Assembly: GCA_017401985.1 (NCBI GenBank) | Contig: JAFPNK010000049.1 | Location: 1 to 52,217, forward strand | Source: Paludibacteraceae bacterium | Lineage (GTDB): Bacteria > Bacteroidota > Bacteroidia > Bacteroidales > Paludibacteraceae | Reading direction: 5' to 3' | Length of the DNA: 52,217 nucleotides | Shown here: piece by piece, positions 12,300 to 22,230 of the stretch | Layout: every line of letters starts with the position of its first letter | Numbering within the stretch: position 1 is the stretch's first letter | The notes under the pieces: model-generated | What the model saw: only the letters and a program-made list of their open reading frames with translations | Databases searched by the model: none | Told to the model about the DNA's origin: nothing | Position numbers and translations under genes: made by a program

Positions 12300-15122
12300 A
12301 TGAAAAAATTCTTCTCTTTGATGGCCATCGCGCTGATGAGCGTAGCCATGTATGCAGGCGGCAACGACCTGGTGTGGGATTTTACAGAAGCGGCTCCGAG
12401 TGGTAGTCCTGTAGTAGAGGCAAACCACCCTAATGTCAAGTTGTATTATGCCAGTAACGTGAAAGATGGTACGAACAACGACAAAAACCATCTGAACGGC
12501 ATTAAGATGAACGGTTCAGGTTATGCGTATTTCACGAAACCTGCCGTAGCCGGTAAGCTGAAACTCGGTTTCGGTCCCCGTAGCGGTTCGAACGGAGAGA
12601 GTATGACGATTAAGACTTGGGCCGGTGACGCCGCTTCGGCAACAGCTCCGGCAGCAGAGTCTTTGACGACGATTGCTACAACGGGCACACAGACGGAGTA
12701 CGGATTCCAGATTATAGAGTTGACGGCAGAGCAGAATAATATCTATATTGCCCGTACTGGTACAACGGAGTCGGTGCTGCAGTTCTTGTCTTTCACAGAG
12801 AACGTAGCCCGTACGTTCGTGGATTTTAAGATTGAGTTCCGCGATAATCCTTATTCGGTGCTTCTTCCGACGGACGGCAACCTGCCTGCAGGTGTGACCG
12901 TAGAAGGGACCACTTACAACGGCGGTCAACACGGTGTGCAAGGTGGTACGATCAGTGTGCCGGTAGATGGACCGGTGAAGTTCACCATTGGTGCGTGTCA
13001 GAATAGTAACGGTGTGATTACTGTTAAGAAAGATGGAGTGGAGTATACAACCATTAGTAATAAAGAAAGTTGTGGCGAGACGAAACCGAACTACAACCAG
13101 TATGTTACCTATACCTATACGGGTGAGGCGGCTACGCTGACTTTTGAATTAGGCGCATGGGTATATGTGCCGTATTTCTTCGCAGAGGCAGTAGATATTA
13201 CCCCGTGTGAGATCATCTTCAAAGACCAGAATGGTACAGAGTTGGGTAGAGTAGCGACCATCGAAGGCGCTACGCTTGACGAGATTCCTTATACGGAGAA
13301 TGACCTACCGGCTATCGGTGAAGGCAATGCTTTCCGCGGATGGTTCTACACAAGCGGTAAGAAAGCGAAGATTGGCGATCCGATTAACGGCAACACCACC
13401 ATCCAGGCAAAGGTAACGCCGATTGAGACCGTGACGGTTGGAAGTGTACAGATCTATGATTTCGCCTCGGCTATTTTCTATCCGGAGGATCATGAGACGG
13501 TGACGGCTAATGGCGGTTCGTATTACAATGACCACGGTTGGTATTTCAATGCCAACGGTTCGATTGACGTACAAGTAGCCGGCAATGCGGTGGTAGTAGT
13601 GACGCTGTGCAAATATTCGGAGAGTGGAGAAGTCAGAGTGATGGACAGTGAACAAGAATTGGCAGTCTATTCGGTGGTTAAGAACGAGACACCGGATGGT
13701 ACAGAAATGACCGCTAAACACACCGGTGGTGCGACCACTTTGACCATTAACTGGACTGCAAAGCAGTATATCCACAAGGTAGTGGTATATAACGTAGAGG
13801 GCTTTGTAGAGAAAGACGAGACGACGGGTTATATCATGGTTCCGAGTGGCGACGTAGCTTCGTTCATTATGGCATTGGTTCAAGCTGAAGCAGGTGATAA
13901 GATATTCCTGCCGAATGGTGTATATGACCTTGGCGAGACGGTGCTCACGACGATTAGCAAGAATAACATCGCTATTATCGGTCAGTCGATGGAAGGCGTC
14001 ATCATCAAGAATGCGCCGGACTTCAAGACTGAGTCGATTGACAAGACGGCTACGCTGCGTATTGGTAAGAACGTAGTGGGTACGTACCTGCAGGATTTGA
14101 CCATTGAGAACGACCTCGATTATTACAAGAACGACAACGGCCGTGCCGTAGCGCTCTGGGATCAAGGAACGAAGACCGTTTGCAAGAACGTGCGTCTGCT
14201 CAGTTATCAGGATACGTACTACAGCAATCTCGTCGGAGCGGTTAAGTACTTTGAGGACTGCGAGATTCACGGAACGGTAGACTTCATCTGCGGTGACGGT
14301 AGCGTTTATTTCAAGAGCACCGAACTCGTTTGCGAGCAACGTGCGAAGAACGGTGGTGGTAGCGATGCACTGACTGCCAGCAATGCCGATGCTTCGGACA
14401 AGGGTTATGTGTTCGAGAGCTGCTCTGTTCGTTATGCTGAAGGCATCACCGGTACACTGCCGGTAGTAAGCCTTGGTCGTAGCTGGAACAACAAACCGAA
14501 GACGATCTTCTTGAACACCGTTTTGGCGGATAATCTCGTGATGGTAAAAGATGCGAGCGCACAGAAAGATAAGATTCAGCGCTGGACGCTCGGCGGTATG
14601 AACATCCTGCCGGAGAAGTTCGGTGAGTATAACTCCGTCAACGCAGCTGGTGAGGTCGTTTCGCCGGTTTCGAATAACGTGACCTTCGTGCTGGGCAGCG
14701 AAGAGAAACAGATGGAGACCATTCTCACCGCCGGAGAGGCAGCTACGTACACGATGGCTTATACGCTGGGCGATTGGAGTGCTACCGCTGCGGCTGATGC
14801 AACACAGGCTGTTTGCGAAGAGCAATGGGCGGATCTGGAGGCTGATGCTATCTATCTGGCAGAGGCGGACGGTGCGTTCGTGATGCTCGTGAAGGGTAGC
14901 GACGTGATGTCTAAACTGGCGCTCTATGACGGCGTGGTATATACGCTACGTAAGGCCAACGCCCGTGGCGGTTTCGGTCTGCGTGCCGGTGAAGAGCCTC
15001 ATGAGGGTATTGAGAATACGGAAGTCAGTAATAGCAAGGTAGAGAAAATCATTCGTGACGGACAAGTGATTATTGTTCGTGATGGAAACGAATATAACGT
15101 ATTAGGTGGACTGGTTAAGTAA
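12300..15122 (+). CDS. Secreted pectinesterase-like carbohydrate esterase (CE8) with extra N-terminal domains
   Basis: A 940-residue protein with a signal peptide (residues 1-19). The N-terminal half holds two beta-rich, binding-module-like stretches and an InlB/Listeria-Bacteroides type repeat (about 302-378: CEIIFKDQNGTELGR to FRGWFYTSGKKAKIG). The catalytic domain (about 500-790) has the CE8 motifs LSYQDTYY, GTVDFICGDG and LGRSW. In place of the usual HQAVAL it has GRAVAL. It would remove methyl esters from pectin. The C-terminus VEKIIRDGQVIIVRDGNEYN resembles a short tail common on secreted Bacteroidales proteins. The last 17 bp overlap the next gene. It is the first gene of a long co-directional series. 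Confidence 0.85.
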   Translation: MKKFFSLMAIALMSVAMYAGGNDLVWDFTEAAPSGSPVVEANHPNVKLYYASNVKDGTNNDKNHLNGIKMNGSGYAYFTKPAVAGKLKLGFGPRSGSNGESMTIKTWAGDAASATAPAAESLTTIATTGTQTEYGFQIIELTAEQNNIYIARTGTTESVLQFLSFTENVARTFVDFKIEFRDNPYSVLLPTDGNLPAGVTVEGTTYNGGQHGVQGGTISVPVDGPVKFTIGACQNSNGVITVKKDGVEYTTISNKESCGETKPNYNQYVTYTYTGEAATLTFELGAWVYVPYFFAEAVDITPCEIIFKDQNGTELGRVATIEGATLDEIPYTENDLPAIGEGNAFRGWFYTSGKKAKIGDPINGNTTIQAKVTPIETVTVGSVQIYDFASAIFYPEDHETVTANGGSYYNDHGWYFNANGSIDVQVAGNAVVVVTLCKYSESGEVRVMDSEQELAVYSVVKNETPDGTEMTAKHTGGATTLTINWTAKQYIHKVVVYNVEGFVEKDETTGYIMVPSGDVASFIMALVQAEAGDKIFLPNGVYDLGETVLTTISKNNIAIIGQSMEGVIIKNAPDFKTESIDKTATLRIGKNVVGTYLQDLTIENDLDYYKNDNGRAVALWDQGTKTVCKNVRLLSYQDTYYSNLVGAVKYFEDCEIHGTVDFICGDGSVYFKSTELVCEQRAKNGGGSDALTASNADASDKGYVFESCSVRYAEGITGTLPVVSLGRSWNNKPKTIFLNTVLADNLVMVKDASAQKDKIQRWTLGGMNILPEKFGEYNSVNAAGEVVSPVSNNVTFVLGSEEKQMETILTAGEAATYTMAYTLGDWSATAAADATQAVCEEQWADLEADAIYLAEADGAFVMLVKGSDVMSKLALYDGVVYTLRKANARGGFGLRAGEEPHEGIENTEVSNSKVEKIIRDGQVIIVRDGNEYNVLGGLVK

Positions 15123-16773
15123 TTTGTTTTTCGGTACAGGAATCGCTCATTCGGTTTTTGTACTGGCGATAGCGATTGCCGCGGGTATTTTCTTGGGCGC
15201 TAAGTTGAAGTTCAAGGGAATCACCCTCGGCATTACGTGGATACTGTTCTGCGCGATTGCGTGCAGTCATTTCGGCATGCGTCTTGACCCGCTGGTAGAG
15301 TCGTTTGCCAAAGACTTGGGATTGATTCTGTTTGTCTATTCGATAGGCTTGCAGGTCGGTCCGTCTTTCTTTTCGAGTTTTGGTAAGGGTGGACTAAGTC
15401 TGAACCTGTTAGCGGCCGGCATTGTGTTACTCAGTTGTGTCACGGCGTATGCTATTCATCTCATTAGCGGGGAGAGTATAGCGACGATGACGGGTGTGCT
15501 CTTCGGTGCCGTCACCAACACTCCCGGTCTCGGTGCGGCGCAACAGACTTTCGTGGACATGTACCCGAACGAGGACGCGAGCGTGTTAGCCAGTGGGTAT
15601 GCAATGGCTTATCCGCTGGGCGTGGTAGGTATCATCTTCTCGCTGCTGTTGCTTCGTTGGATCTTCCGTATTCAATTGGATAAGGAGGAGTCGCGTGTGA
15701 AAGACGATAAAGGGGAAGAGCAGCAGGTGGCGCATTATGATATCGAACTGATGAACCCGCAAGTGGAGGGTATTCGGGTGCGGGATCTGAAGCTGTTGAC
15801 GCATGTGACGCTGGTTGTCAGTCGATTGCTGGATAAGGAGGGCAACGAGTACATGCCGGATGCGGATACGGTGCTGCATGTGGGCGATCATGTGCGGTTC
15901 GTAACCGATCAACGGAACGAGAAAACAGTGCTGCTCTTAGGCCCGAAGAAAGAGGTGCAGTGGGAGGAGAAAGAGAAGAATATACATCTGGTGAGTCGGC
16001 ACATCATCGTCACCAAACCCAAGTATAACGGTCGTAAGATCATGGATCTGAAGATCCGCGATGCGTTTAACATCACTATCACGCGTGTTCGCCGTGCCGG
16101 TATTGAGTTATTGGCCACGCCAGAGCTGCGGCTGCAGATGGGTGACCGACTGACCGTAGTAGGAGAACAGGCTGCGGTGGATAAGATAGCGGAGAAATTC
16201 GGTAACAGCACCAAGAAACTGGATGCTCCGAATCTTGCTTCGCTGTTCTTCGGAATCGTGTTAGGCGTGGCGTTGGGTACGCTGCCTATTGCGCTGCCGG
16301 GTTTGGGTCAGCCGTTCAAGTTAGGATTGGCCGGCGGTTCGCTCATTATCGCTATTTTGATGGGAGCGTTCGGTACCAAGTGGCATTTAGTGACCTATAC
16401 CACCACATCGGCTAACCTCATGATTCGTGAGATCGGTATAGCGTTGTTCCTCGCTGCAGTCGGTTTCGGTGCCGGCGGTTCGTTTGTGGACACGTTGGTC
16501 AGCGGCGGATATGTGTGGATCGGTTACGGCGTGATTATTACGCTGCTGCCACTGCTGCTCATCGGTATCATCGGTCGCAAGTGGCTGAAGTTAGATTACT
16601 TCACGCTGATGGGTCTGATGGCTGGTTCGACTACCGACCCGCCTGCATTGGCATACGCGACGAGTCAGAGCAGTTCCAATGACCGGGCTGCCGTGGCTTA
16701 TTCGACGGTTTATCCGCTGACGATGTTCCTCCGCGTGCTCACCGGACAATTGATGATATTGCTGTTTCTCTGA
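15106..16773 (+). CDS. AspT/YidE/YbjL-family transporter with two TrkA-C domains
   Basis: A 555-residue inner-membrane protein. The layout is five N-terminal helices, two RCK_C/TrkA-C-like domains (roughly 205-370: VEGIRVRDLKLLTHV and GRKIMDLKIRDAFNITITRVRR) and five C-terminal helices. Repeated motifs GAVTNTPGLGAAQQ and GLMAGSTTDPPALAYA are typical of the aspartate:alanine exchanger group; the true substrate is unknown. The start is GTG at 15106, inside the 3' end of the pectinesterase gene. MDWLSNLFFGTGIAHS matches the usual N-terminus of this family, so the overlap looks real. No other start fits. Confidence 0.85.
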   Translation: MDWLSNLFFGTGIAHSVFVLAIAIAAGIFLGAKLKFKGITLGITWILFCAIACSHFGMRLDPLVESFAKDLGLILFVYSIGLQVGPSFFSSFGKGGLSLNLLAAGIVLLSCVTAYAIHLISGESIATMTGVLFGAVTNTPGLGAAQQTFVDMYPNEDASVLASGYAMAYPLGVVGIIFSLLLLRWIFRIQLDKEESRVKDDKGEEQQVAHYDIELMNPQVEGIRVRDLKLLTHVTLVVSRLLDKEGNEYMPDADTVLHVGDHVRFVTDQRNEKTVLLLGPKKEVQWEEKEKNIHLVSRHIIVTKPKYNGRKIMDLKIRDAFNITITRVRRAGIELLATPELRLQMGDRLTVVGEQAAVDKIAEKFGNSTKKLDAPNLASLFFGIVLGVALGTLPIALPGLGQPFKLGLAGGSLIIAILMGAFGTKWHLVTYTTTSANLMIREIGIALFLAAVGFGAGGSFVDTLVSGGYVWIGYGVIITLLPLLLIGIIGRKWLKLDYFTLMGLMAGSTTDPPALAYATSQSSSNDRAAVAYSTVYPLTMFLRVLTGQLMILLFL

Positions 16774-16785
16774 CGTCATAACGTA

Positions 16786-18123
16786 ATGACGACAACGAAC
16801 AAGGACATACTCCGCTTGGCGGTGCCGAGTATTTTAGCGAACATCACGATTCCGTTGGTAGGCATCGTGGACACGGCGATAGTAGGGCATTTGAGTGATG
16901 CGGCTGCTATCGGAGGTATCGCTATCGGTACGATGCTCTTTGATTTGCTCTATTGGAACTTCGGTTTTCTGCGTGTGGGCACAAGCGGTTTGACAGCGCA
17001 AGCCTTTGGCCGGATGGCATCCGGAGGCGAACAGCCATGCGGGGTGTCTGCCGAATGCCGGAAGATACTGACGCAGAGTATCACGGTGGCATTGCTGGCT
17101 GCGGCGGTGATCTGGGCGATACAGTGGTTGTTCGTCAATGCCGTGTTAGCCGTCGTGCCGTGTTCGGCAGAAGCTGCCTCTGTAGCGCGGGAGTATTTCT
17201 TTGTGCGTATCTGGGCGGCGCCGGCTACGTTGATGCTCTTTGCGTTCAAGGGTTGGTTCATCGGCATGCAGGACACAAAGAGTCCGATGGCGGTGGATAT
17301 ACTGGTGAATGGGGTGAACATGGGTGCCAGTTATTACCTGGCCGTGTGTATGTCTCATGGCGTCGTGGGCGTGGCGCACGGAACGGTGGTGGCACAATAC
17401 AGCGGATTGCTGTTAGCGATTCTGATCGTGGTGTTTAAGTATCGCATTGTGCACATTGGCATTCGGGAGATCATCGCTGCCATGCGTTGGAACGAGATTC
17501 GACGGATGATGGCGCTGAACGGGAACTTGTTCATTCGCTCGCTGTGCTTCATGGTCGTGTATGTGGGTTATACAGCCCTGGCCAGCAGGTACGGCGATAC
17601 GGAACTGGCGGTGAGCAGTATATTGATGAAACTGTTCATGTTCTTCTCCTTCTTCGTGGACGGTTTTGCATATGCCGGCGAAGCGTTGGTGGGGAAAGCG
17701 TTCGGGGAATTAAAAACTAAAAAAGAAAAATTTAAAATTAATTCCGTTGTGCGGTCGCTGTTCAATTGGAGTATCGGAGTCGGGTTGGTGTTCACGCTCG
17801 TATATGCCGTATGGGGCGATGAGTGTCTGGCGCTGATGACGGACGATGCACCTGTGCTGGAGGCGGCACAGCGATACATGGGCTGGCTGATAGCGATGCC
17901 GATAGTGAGTGCGCTGGCGTTCATGTGGGACGGCGTCTACGTAGGCGCCACAGCGGGCAAGCAGATTCGCAATGCGATGATATGGGCTGCAGTAGGATTT
18001 GTAGTGCTGTACGCAGCGACCTTTTATTGGGTGGGTGCACAGGCTTTGTATATAGCGTACTTTGCGCACTTGGGTGCTCGGGTACTATACTTGACAATCA
18101 AATGGAAAGAATTGGAATCATAA
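16786..18123 (+). CDS. MATE family efflux transporter (DinF-like)
   Basis: A 445-residue protein with about 12 membrane helices and the DinF-type opening ILRLAVPSILANITIPLVGIVDTAIVGHL. MATE pumps export drugs or metabolites using a Na+ or H+ gradient. Residues 308-320 (ELKTKKEKFKINS), in a cytoplasmic loop, are encoded by five A-rich 7-bp units (17708-17742), a composition unlike the rest of the gene. It starts 12 bp after the transporter gene and overlaps the adaptor gene by 22 bp, so the genes are translationally linked. A role together with the RND pump is suggested only by position. Confidence 0.9.
   Translation: MTTTNKDILRLAVPSILANITIPLVGIVDTAIVGHLSDAAAIGGIAIGTMLFDLLYWNFGFLRVGTSGLTAQAFGRMASGGEQPCGVSAECRKILTQSITVALLAAAVIWAIQWLFVNAVLAVVPCSAEAASVAREYFFVRIWAAPATLMLFAFKGWFIGMQDTKSPMAVDILVNGVNMGASYYLAVCMSHGVVGVAHGTVVAQYSGLLLAILIVVFKYRIVHIGIREIIAAMRWNEIRRMMALNGNLFIRSLCFMVVYVGYTALASRYGDTELAVSSILMKLFMFFSFFVDGFAYAGEALVGKAFGELKTKKEKFKINSVVRSLFNWSIGVGLVFTLVYAVWGDECLALMTDDAPVLEAAQRYMGWLIAMPIVSALAFMWDGVYVGATAGKQIRNAMIWAAVGFVVLYAATFYWVGAQALYIAYFAHLGARVLYLTIKWKELES
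17708..17742 (+). repeat. A-rich 7-bp unit array inside the MATE gene
   Basis: AATTAAA, AACTAAA, AAAGAAA, AATTTAA and AATTAAT lie in 7-bp register and encode a Lys-rich cytoplasmic loop. It looks like an insertion in GC-richer coding DNA. Confidence 0.6.
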
Positions 18124-19112
18124 CACTTTTAACGCTCTGTCTGGTAGCGTGTACCAAGCAGGATAGCGCGCAAGAGAACCGTTCGGCGATGCGTGTAAAA
18201 ACGATGGTGGTGACTCCGCAGTCACACACCGCTACTTCTCGTTATGTGGGAGCGATTGAGCCGGTGCGTGAAGTGCCGCTCAGTCTGCAGACGAACAGCC
18301 GTGTGTTGGCTGTGTACGTGCATAACGGCGAGCGGGTGCGTGCCGGGCAGTTGTTGTTACAAACGGACAGTACCCAGGCGAAGAACGCCGTGCTGTCTAC
18401 ACAGGCCTCCTTATATCGCGCGCAAGACGGGTACGAGCGCGTGAAGCAGGTACATGAAAAAGGAGTGGTGACCGACCAGAAGATGGTGGAGGTTGAATCG
18501 CAGTTGGCGCAAGCGCAGGCGATGTATCAGGCAGCGTTACAGCAACTGAACGAGTGTGCGTTGGTCGCACCCTGTGCCGGTGTGATCAGCGGATTGGAGG
18601 TGGAGACAGGACAGAATATTATTCCCGGCCGGACGCTGTGCTCACTGTTGGATGTGAGCGCATACAATGTGGTGTTTACCGTGCCGGAAGCAGAGATAGG
18701 ACGTTTGTCCCAAGAGGGTGAAGTGAGCTGTGCGGCGATTGAGGCATCGTTCCCGATTACGGTGACAGAGAAGAACCTGAGTGCCAATGCACTGACTCAT
18801 ACCTACGATGTGCGGGCACGGGTGCATGGCGGTTCGGCAGAACTGTTGCCGGGTATGGTGGCAACGGTACAACTGAAAGATGAGCGTTTGAAGTCGGAAG
18901 AAGCGATAGTTGTTCCGGCGCAGTGTATATTGCTCAAACCCGAAGGCCCGACCGTGTGGGTGGTAGAGCAGGGTAACGCTATTCGTCGGACGATAGTGAC
19001 GGACGGTTATCAGGCAGACGGCATACGTGTGACGGACGGCTTACATGCCGGTGATACCGTGGTGATAGAAGGATATCAGAAGCTTTACAATGGATGTAAG
19101 GTGATAGATTAA
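18102..19112 (+). CDS. RND efflux periplasmic adaptor (membrane fusion lipoprotein)
   Basis: A 336-residue protein. MERIGIITLLTLCLVACTKQ is a lipoprotein signal. The body is a barrel-sandwich half (VLAVYVHNGERVRAGQLLLQTD), a coiled-coil hairpin (about 90-150), the second lipoyl half (LVAPCAGVISGLEVETGQNI), a beta-barrel and a membrane-proximal domain. It links the inner-membrane RND pump to the outer-membrane channel. The ATG at 18102 overlaps the MATE 3' end by 22 bp; longer frames to the left are the MATE gene read in another frame. The final codons (KVID) already belong to the 7-bp array that continues into the gap. Confidence 0.92.
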   Translation: MERIGIITLLTLCLVACTKQDSAQENRSAMRVKTMVVTPQSHTATSRYVGAIEPVREVPLSLQTNSRVLAVYVHNGERVRAGQLLLQTDSTQAKNAVLSTQASLYRAQDGYERVKQVHEKGVVTDQKMVEVESQLAQAQAMYQAALQQLNECALVAPCAGVISGLEVETGQNIIPGRTLCSLLDVSAYNVVFTVPEAEIGRLSQEGEVSCAAIEASFPITVTEKNLSANALTHTYDVRARVHGGSAELLPGMVATVQLKDERLKSEEAIVVPAQCILLKPEGPTVWVVEQGNAIRRTIVTDGYQADGIRVTDGLHAGDTVVIEGYQKLYNGCKVID

Positions 19113-19155
19113 TGGTGATAGGTTAAAGGTGATAGGTTAAAGGTTATAGTTTTTG
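19100..19155 (+). repeat. 7-bp unit array between adaptor and pump genes
   Basis: GGTGATA at 19100-19106 lies in the adaptor CDS. Then GGTGATA, GGTTAAA, GGTGATA, GGTTAAA and GGTTATA follow in register at 19114-19148, with a last degenerate unit ending just before the ATG at 19156. Confidence 0.9.
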
Positions 19156-22100
19156 ATGAAGACCCAAAAGCACATAGAAGGCGCGATGCGCAGGCACGGA
19201 GTAGTGATGGCACTATTCCTGTTGCTGATGGCTTTTGGTATATGGTCGTTACCGAACCTGAACAAGGATGAGTTTCCGCAATTCACTATCCGTCAAGGAC
19301 TAGTGGTGGCGGTCTATCCGGGTGCTACGGCGCAGGAAGTAGAGGAGCAGGTGACGATTCCGCTGGAAGATTATATCAACTCGTTTGAGACGGTTGATAA
19401 AGCTCATACGTACACCTACACCCAAGACGGTATGGTGTATGCGTATGTGATGCTATGCACGACGGTGGAAGACGATGAGATGGCGTGGACGAAGATACGT
19501 GCCGGACTGCCGTTAGTACAGCGTACGCAGATGCCTGCAGGTGTGCTGCAGACTATGGTAATCGATGATTTCGGTCACACCTCGTCGCTACTTATCGCAG
19601 TGGAGAGTGACCAACGTTCACCGCGTGAGTTGGAGCAGTACGCCAAACAGGTCTGCTCATCGCTGCGTACGATACCCGAAATGGGTAAGATACGTATTAT
19701 GGGGCAGCAGACGGAGGAGATAGCGGTGACGATAGATGTCGAACGGCTGTCGATGTACGGCATCAATCCCAATACGCTGCAGACGGCGTTGGCGATGCAG
19801 GGACTGAGGACCATAGGCGGCGAGAACGATACGCAAGGGACCTTACAAGTGGTGTTGCCGTATCAGTCGGAGTACGAGATACAGGAACAGATCATCTGGT
19901 CCGATCTGATTACCGGCAGTGTGGTGCGGCTCAAAGATGTGGCGACGGTTGAGCGCCGCTATCAGGAACCGAAGCAATATGTGGTGTATGACGGTGCATC
20001 GTGCCTGATTATCAATATGGAGATGGTGCCGGGACATAACATCGTGGCTTTCGGTGCGGCAGTGGATGAGCAGTTGGCACAGGCAATGCGCGAGTTACCG
20101 CCGGATATCCGATTCCACCGCATCACGGACCAGCCCAAAGTGGTGGACCGCTCGGTGCTGTCTTTCTTGCGGGACATCCTGATTTCCATCATCGTAGTGA
20201 TCGCTGTGATGTTGCTGTTGTTTCCGCTGCGTACGGCGTTAGTGGCATCGACGGGTGTGCCAGTGTGTACGGCTATCTGTATCGGGCTGATGTTCATCAC
20301 CCGTATTGAACTGAACACAGTCACTCTGGCGGCACTGATTTTCGTGCTGGGTATGATAGTCGATGACAGCGTGATTGTGATTGACGGTTACTCGAACCTG
20401 CTGGAACGCCGTCATTCGCGCTGGTACTCCGCCGTGGTAAGCACGAGTATGCTCTTTGTGCCGATGTCGCTGGCAACGATGGCTATCTCGGGCATGTTTT
20501 TCCCTATGACGCATATCATCACCGGTCCGTTGGGTGAGTTCGTCCAACTCTTCCCGTGGGCGGTGCTGTTTGCATTGGTGGCCAGTATTTTCTATGCGAC
20601 TTGGGTGACACCGTACCTGTCGTACCGCTTTATCAAATTGCGCAAAGATGAGGAGTGGTCGCTGTTCGAACGGATGCAGAACCGCTTCTTCGGCTGGCTG
20701 CAGACAACCTATCGGCGTATATTGCAGCATTGTTTTGATCATCCGTCTATTGTGTGGGGCCTGCTTATCAGCGCTACGGCAGTAGGTGTGGTGCTGCTGA
20801 TGCACCTGAACCTGCAGCTGCTTCCCAAAGCCGAACGGGAGTTCTTTGCGGTGGAGATACATCTGCGTGACGGAGCGAGCTTGCAAGAGAGTGCTGCCGT
20901 GGCAGACTCGTTGGCCACTATTTTGCGTCAGGACGAACGGGTGACCGGTGTGACGGCGTTTGTGGGACAGTCGTCTCCGCGTTTCCACGCCACCTATTCA
21001 CCCAATATACCCAAAACGAACTATGCACAGTTGATTGTCAATACGAAGTCCGACAAGGCTACGGCACAGATACTCAAGACCTACAGCGAGCGATATGAGA
21101 ACTATTTCCCGAACGCTTATGCGCGGTTCAAGCAGCTGGATTATCAGGCGGTGCGCAACCCGTTGGAAGTACGTGTGCAAGGCGACGACCGCACGGTGAC
21201 GGCGCTGATTGCGGACAGTATCGCGCAGTTCATGCGCACTATGCCGGAGTTGCAGTGGGTGCACTGCGATTATGATAACATGACCGCTTCGACACGTATT
21301 GTGCTCAAAGCGGACGAAGCAACCCGTTTGGGTGTGACACAGGCGATACTCTCGCTCTATCTGCGGGAAGCGACCCAAGGGGCAACCGTCACGACCTTGT
21401 ACGAAGGTAGTTATGCAGTGCCGGTAGTGCTCTATACCGCGGGTGCGGACACGATGAATATTGCGCAGTTGGCTGCCCTGCCCGTGCCGACGGCGATGCC
21501 GGGCGTCTGGGTGCCGTTACGCCAAGTGGCGGACCTTGAGCCCGAATGGCACCATACGACCTTGGAGCGGCGTAATGCCGTGCGGACGGTCACCGTGGGT
21601 GCCGACCTGCGCGGAGCAACCAGTCAGGTTGATGCCGAACGGAAAGTGAAGCAGTGGATGAAGACGCATATGAACGACTTGCCAGAAGGGGTAAACATCT
21701 GTTACGGCGGTCTGTCGGAGATTAACACGCAGATACTACCGCAGATCTTCTGGTCGCTGATAGCCGCACTGGCAGTGATGTTAGGATTGCTCATTTACCA
21801 TTTCGGCAAATTAGGCTTGGCGCTGTTGGCGCTATCCAGTTCCATCCTCTGTTTGTTCGGCTCGATGCTCGGTTTATGGCTGTTCGGATTGGATATATCC
21901 ATTACGGCGGTGCTGGGCGTGGTCAGTCTGATCGGTATCATTGTGCGCAATGCAATCATGATGTACGAGTACGCGGAGGATGCCCGTAAGTACAAACAAC
22001 TGACTTATCGGGAAGCGGCTTTTCAGGCAGGTTTGCGGCGTATGCGTCCGGTTTTCCTGACTTCCGCGACTACGGCACTGGGTGTGTTGCCGATGATTAT

Positions 22101-22230
22101 TGCAGCAACGAGTCTATGGATGCCGATGGGTGTGGTGATCTGTTTCGGCGTTATCTTTACGCTGCCGCTAACGGTAACTATCCTGCCGGTTGTTTATTGG
22201 AAAGTGTACCAACATAAAGACCCTAAATGA
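19156..22230 (+). CDS. RND efflux transporter permease (AcrB/HAE1 family)
   Basis: A 1024-residue inner-membrane pump with the twelve-helix, two-fold repeated layout. The N-terminus FLLLMAFGIWSLPNLNKDEFPQFTI is typical of the Bacteroidota/CusA-like branch. The proton-relay Asp pair in helix 4 is present (LGMIVDDSVIVIDGYSN, D403 and D404). The second half has LGVVSLIGIIVRNAIMMYEY and RPVFLTSATTALGVLPM. It exports hydrophobic compounds through the adaptor and a TolC channel. I start at ATG 19156 after the 7-bp array; a TTG one codon before is possible. The stop overlaps the TolC gene in an ATGA junction. Confidence 0.94.
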   Translation: MKTQKHIEGAMRRHGVVMALFLLLMAFGIWSLPNLNKDEFPQFTIRQGLVVAVYPGATAQEVEEQVTIPLEDYINSFETVDKAHTYTYTQDGMVYAYVMLCTTVEDDEMAWTKIRAGLPLVQRTQMPAGVLQTMVIDDFGHTSSLLIAVESDQRSPRELEQYAKQVCSSLRTIPEMGKIRIMGQQTEEIAVTIDVERLSMYGINPNTLQTALAMQGLRTIGGENDTQGTLQVVLPYQSEYEIQEQIIWSDLITGSVVRLKDVATVERRYQEPKQYVVYDGASCLIINMEMVPGHNIVAFGAAVDEQLAQAMRELPPDIRFHRITDQPKVVDRSVLSFLRDILISIIVVIAVMLLLFPLRTALVASTGVPVCTAICIGLMFITRIELNTVTLAALIFVLGMIVDDSVIVIDGYSNLLERRHSRWYSAVVSTSMLFVPMSLATMAISGMFFPMTHIITGPLGEFVQLFPWAVLFALVASIFYATWVTPYLSYRFIKLRKDEEWSLFERMQNRFFGWLQTTYRRILQHCFDHPSIVWGLLISATAVGVVLLMHLNLQLLPKAEREFFAVEIHLRDGASLQESAAVADSLATILRQDERVTGVTAFVGQSSPRFHATYSPNIPKTNYAQLIVNTKSDKATAQILKTYSERYENYFPNAYARFKQLDYQAVRNPLEVRVQGDDRTVTALIADSIAQFMRTMPELQWVHCDYDNMTASTRIVLKADEATRLGVTQAILSLYLREATQGATVTTLYEGSYAVPVVLYTAGADTMNIAQLAALPVPTAMPGVWVPLRQVADLEPEWHHTTLERRNAVRTVTVGADLRGATSQVDAERKVKQWMKTHMNDLPEGVNICYGGLSEINTQILPQIFWSLIAALAVMLGLLIYHFGKLGLALLALSSSILCLFGSMLGLWLFGLDISITAVLGVVSLIGIIVRNAIMMYEYAEDARKYKQLTYREAAFQAGLRRMRPVFLTSATTALGVLPMIIAATSLWMPMGVVICFGVIFTLPLTVTILPVVYWKVYQHKDPK

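Noticed and set aside
13305-14825. 506-codon open frame on the minus strand opposite the pectinesterase gene
   Set aside because: It is the shadow of a repetitive, codon-biased gene. Its translation is rich in Arg, His and Leu without domains, and there is no promoter or ribosome site.
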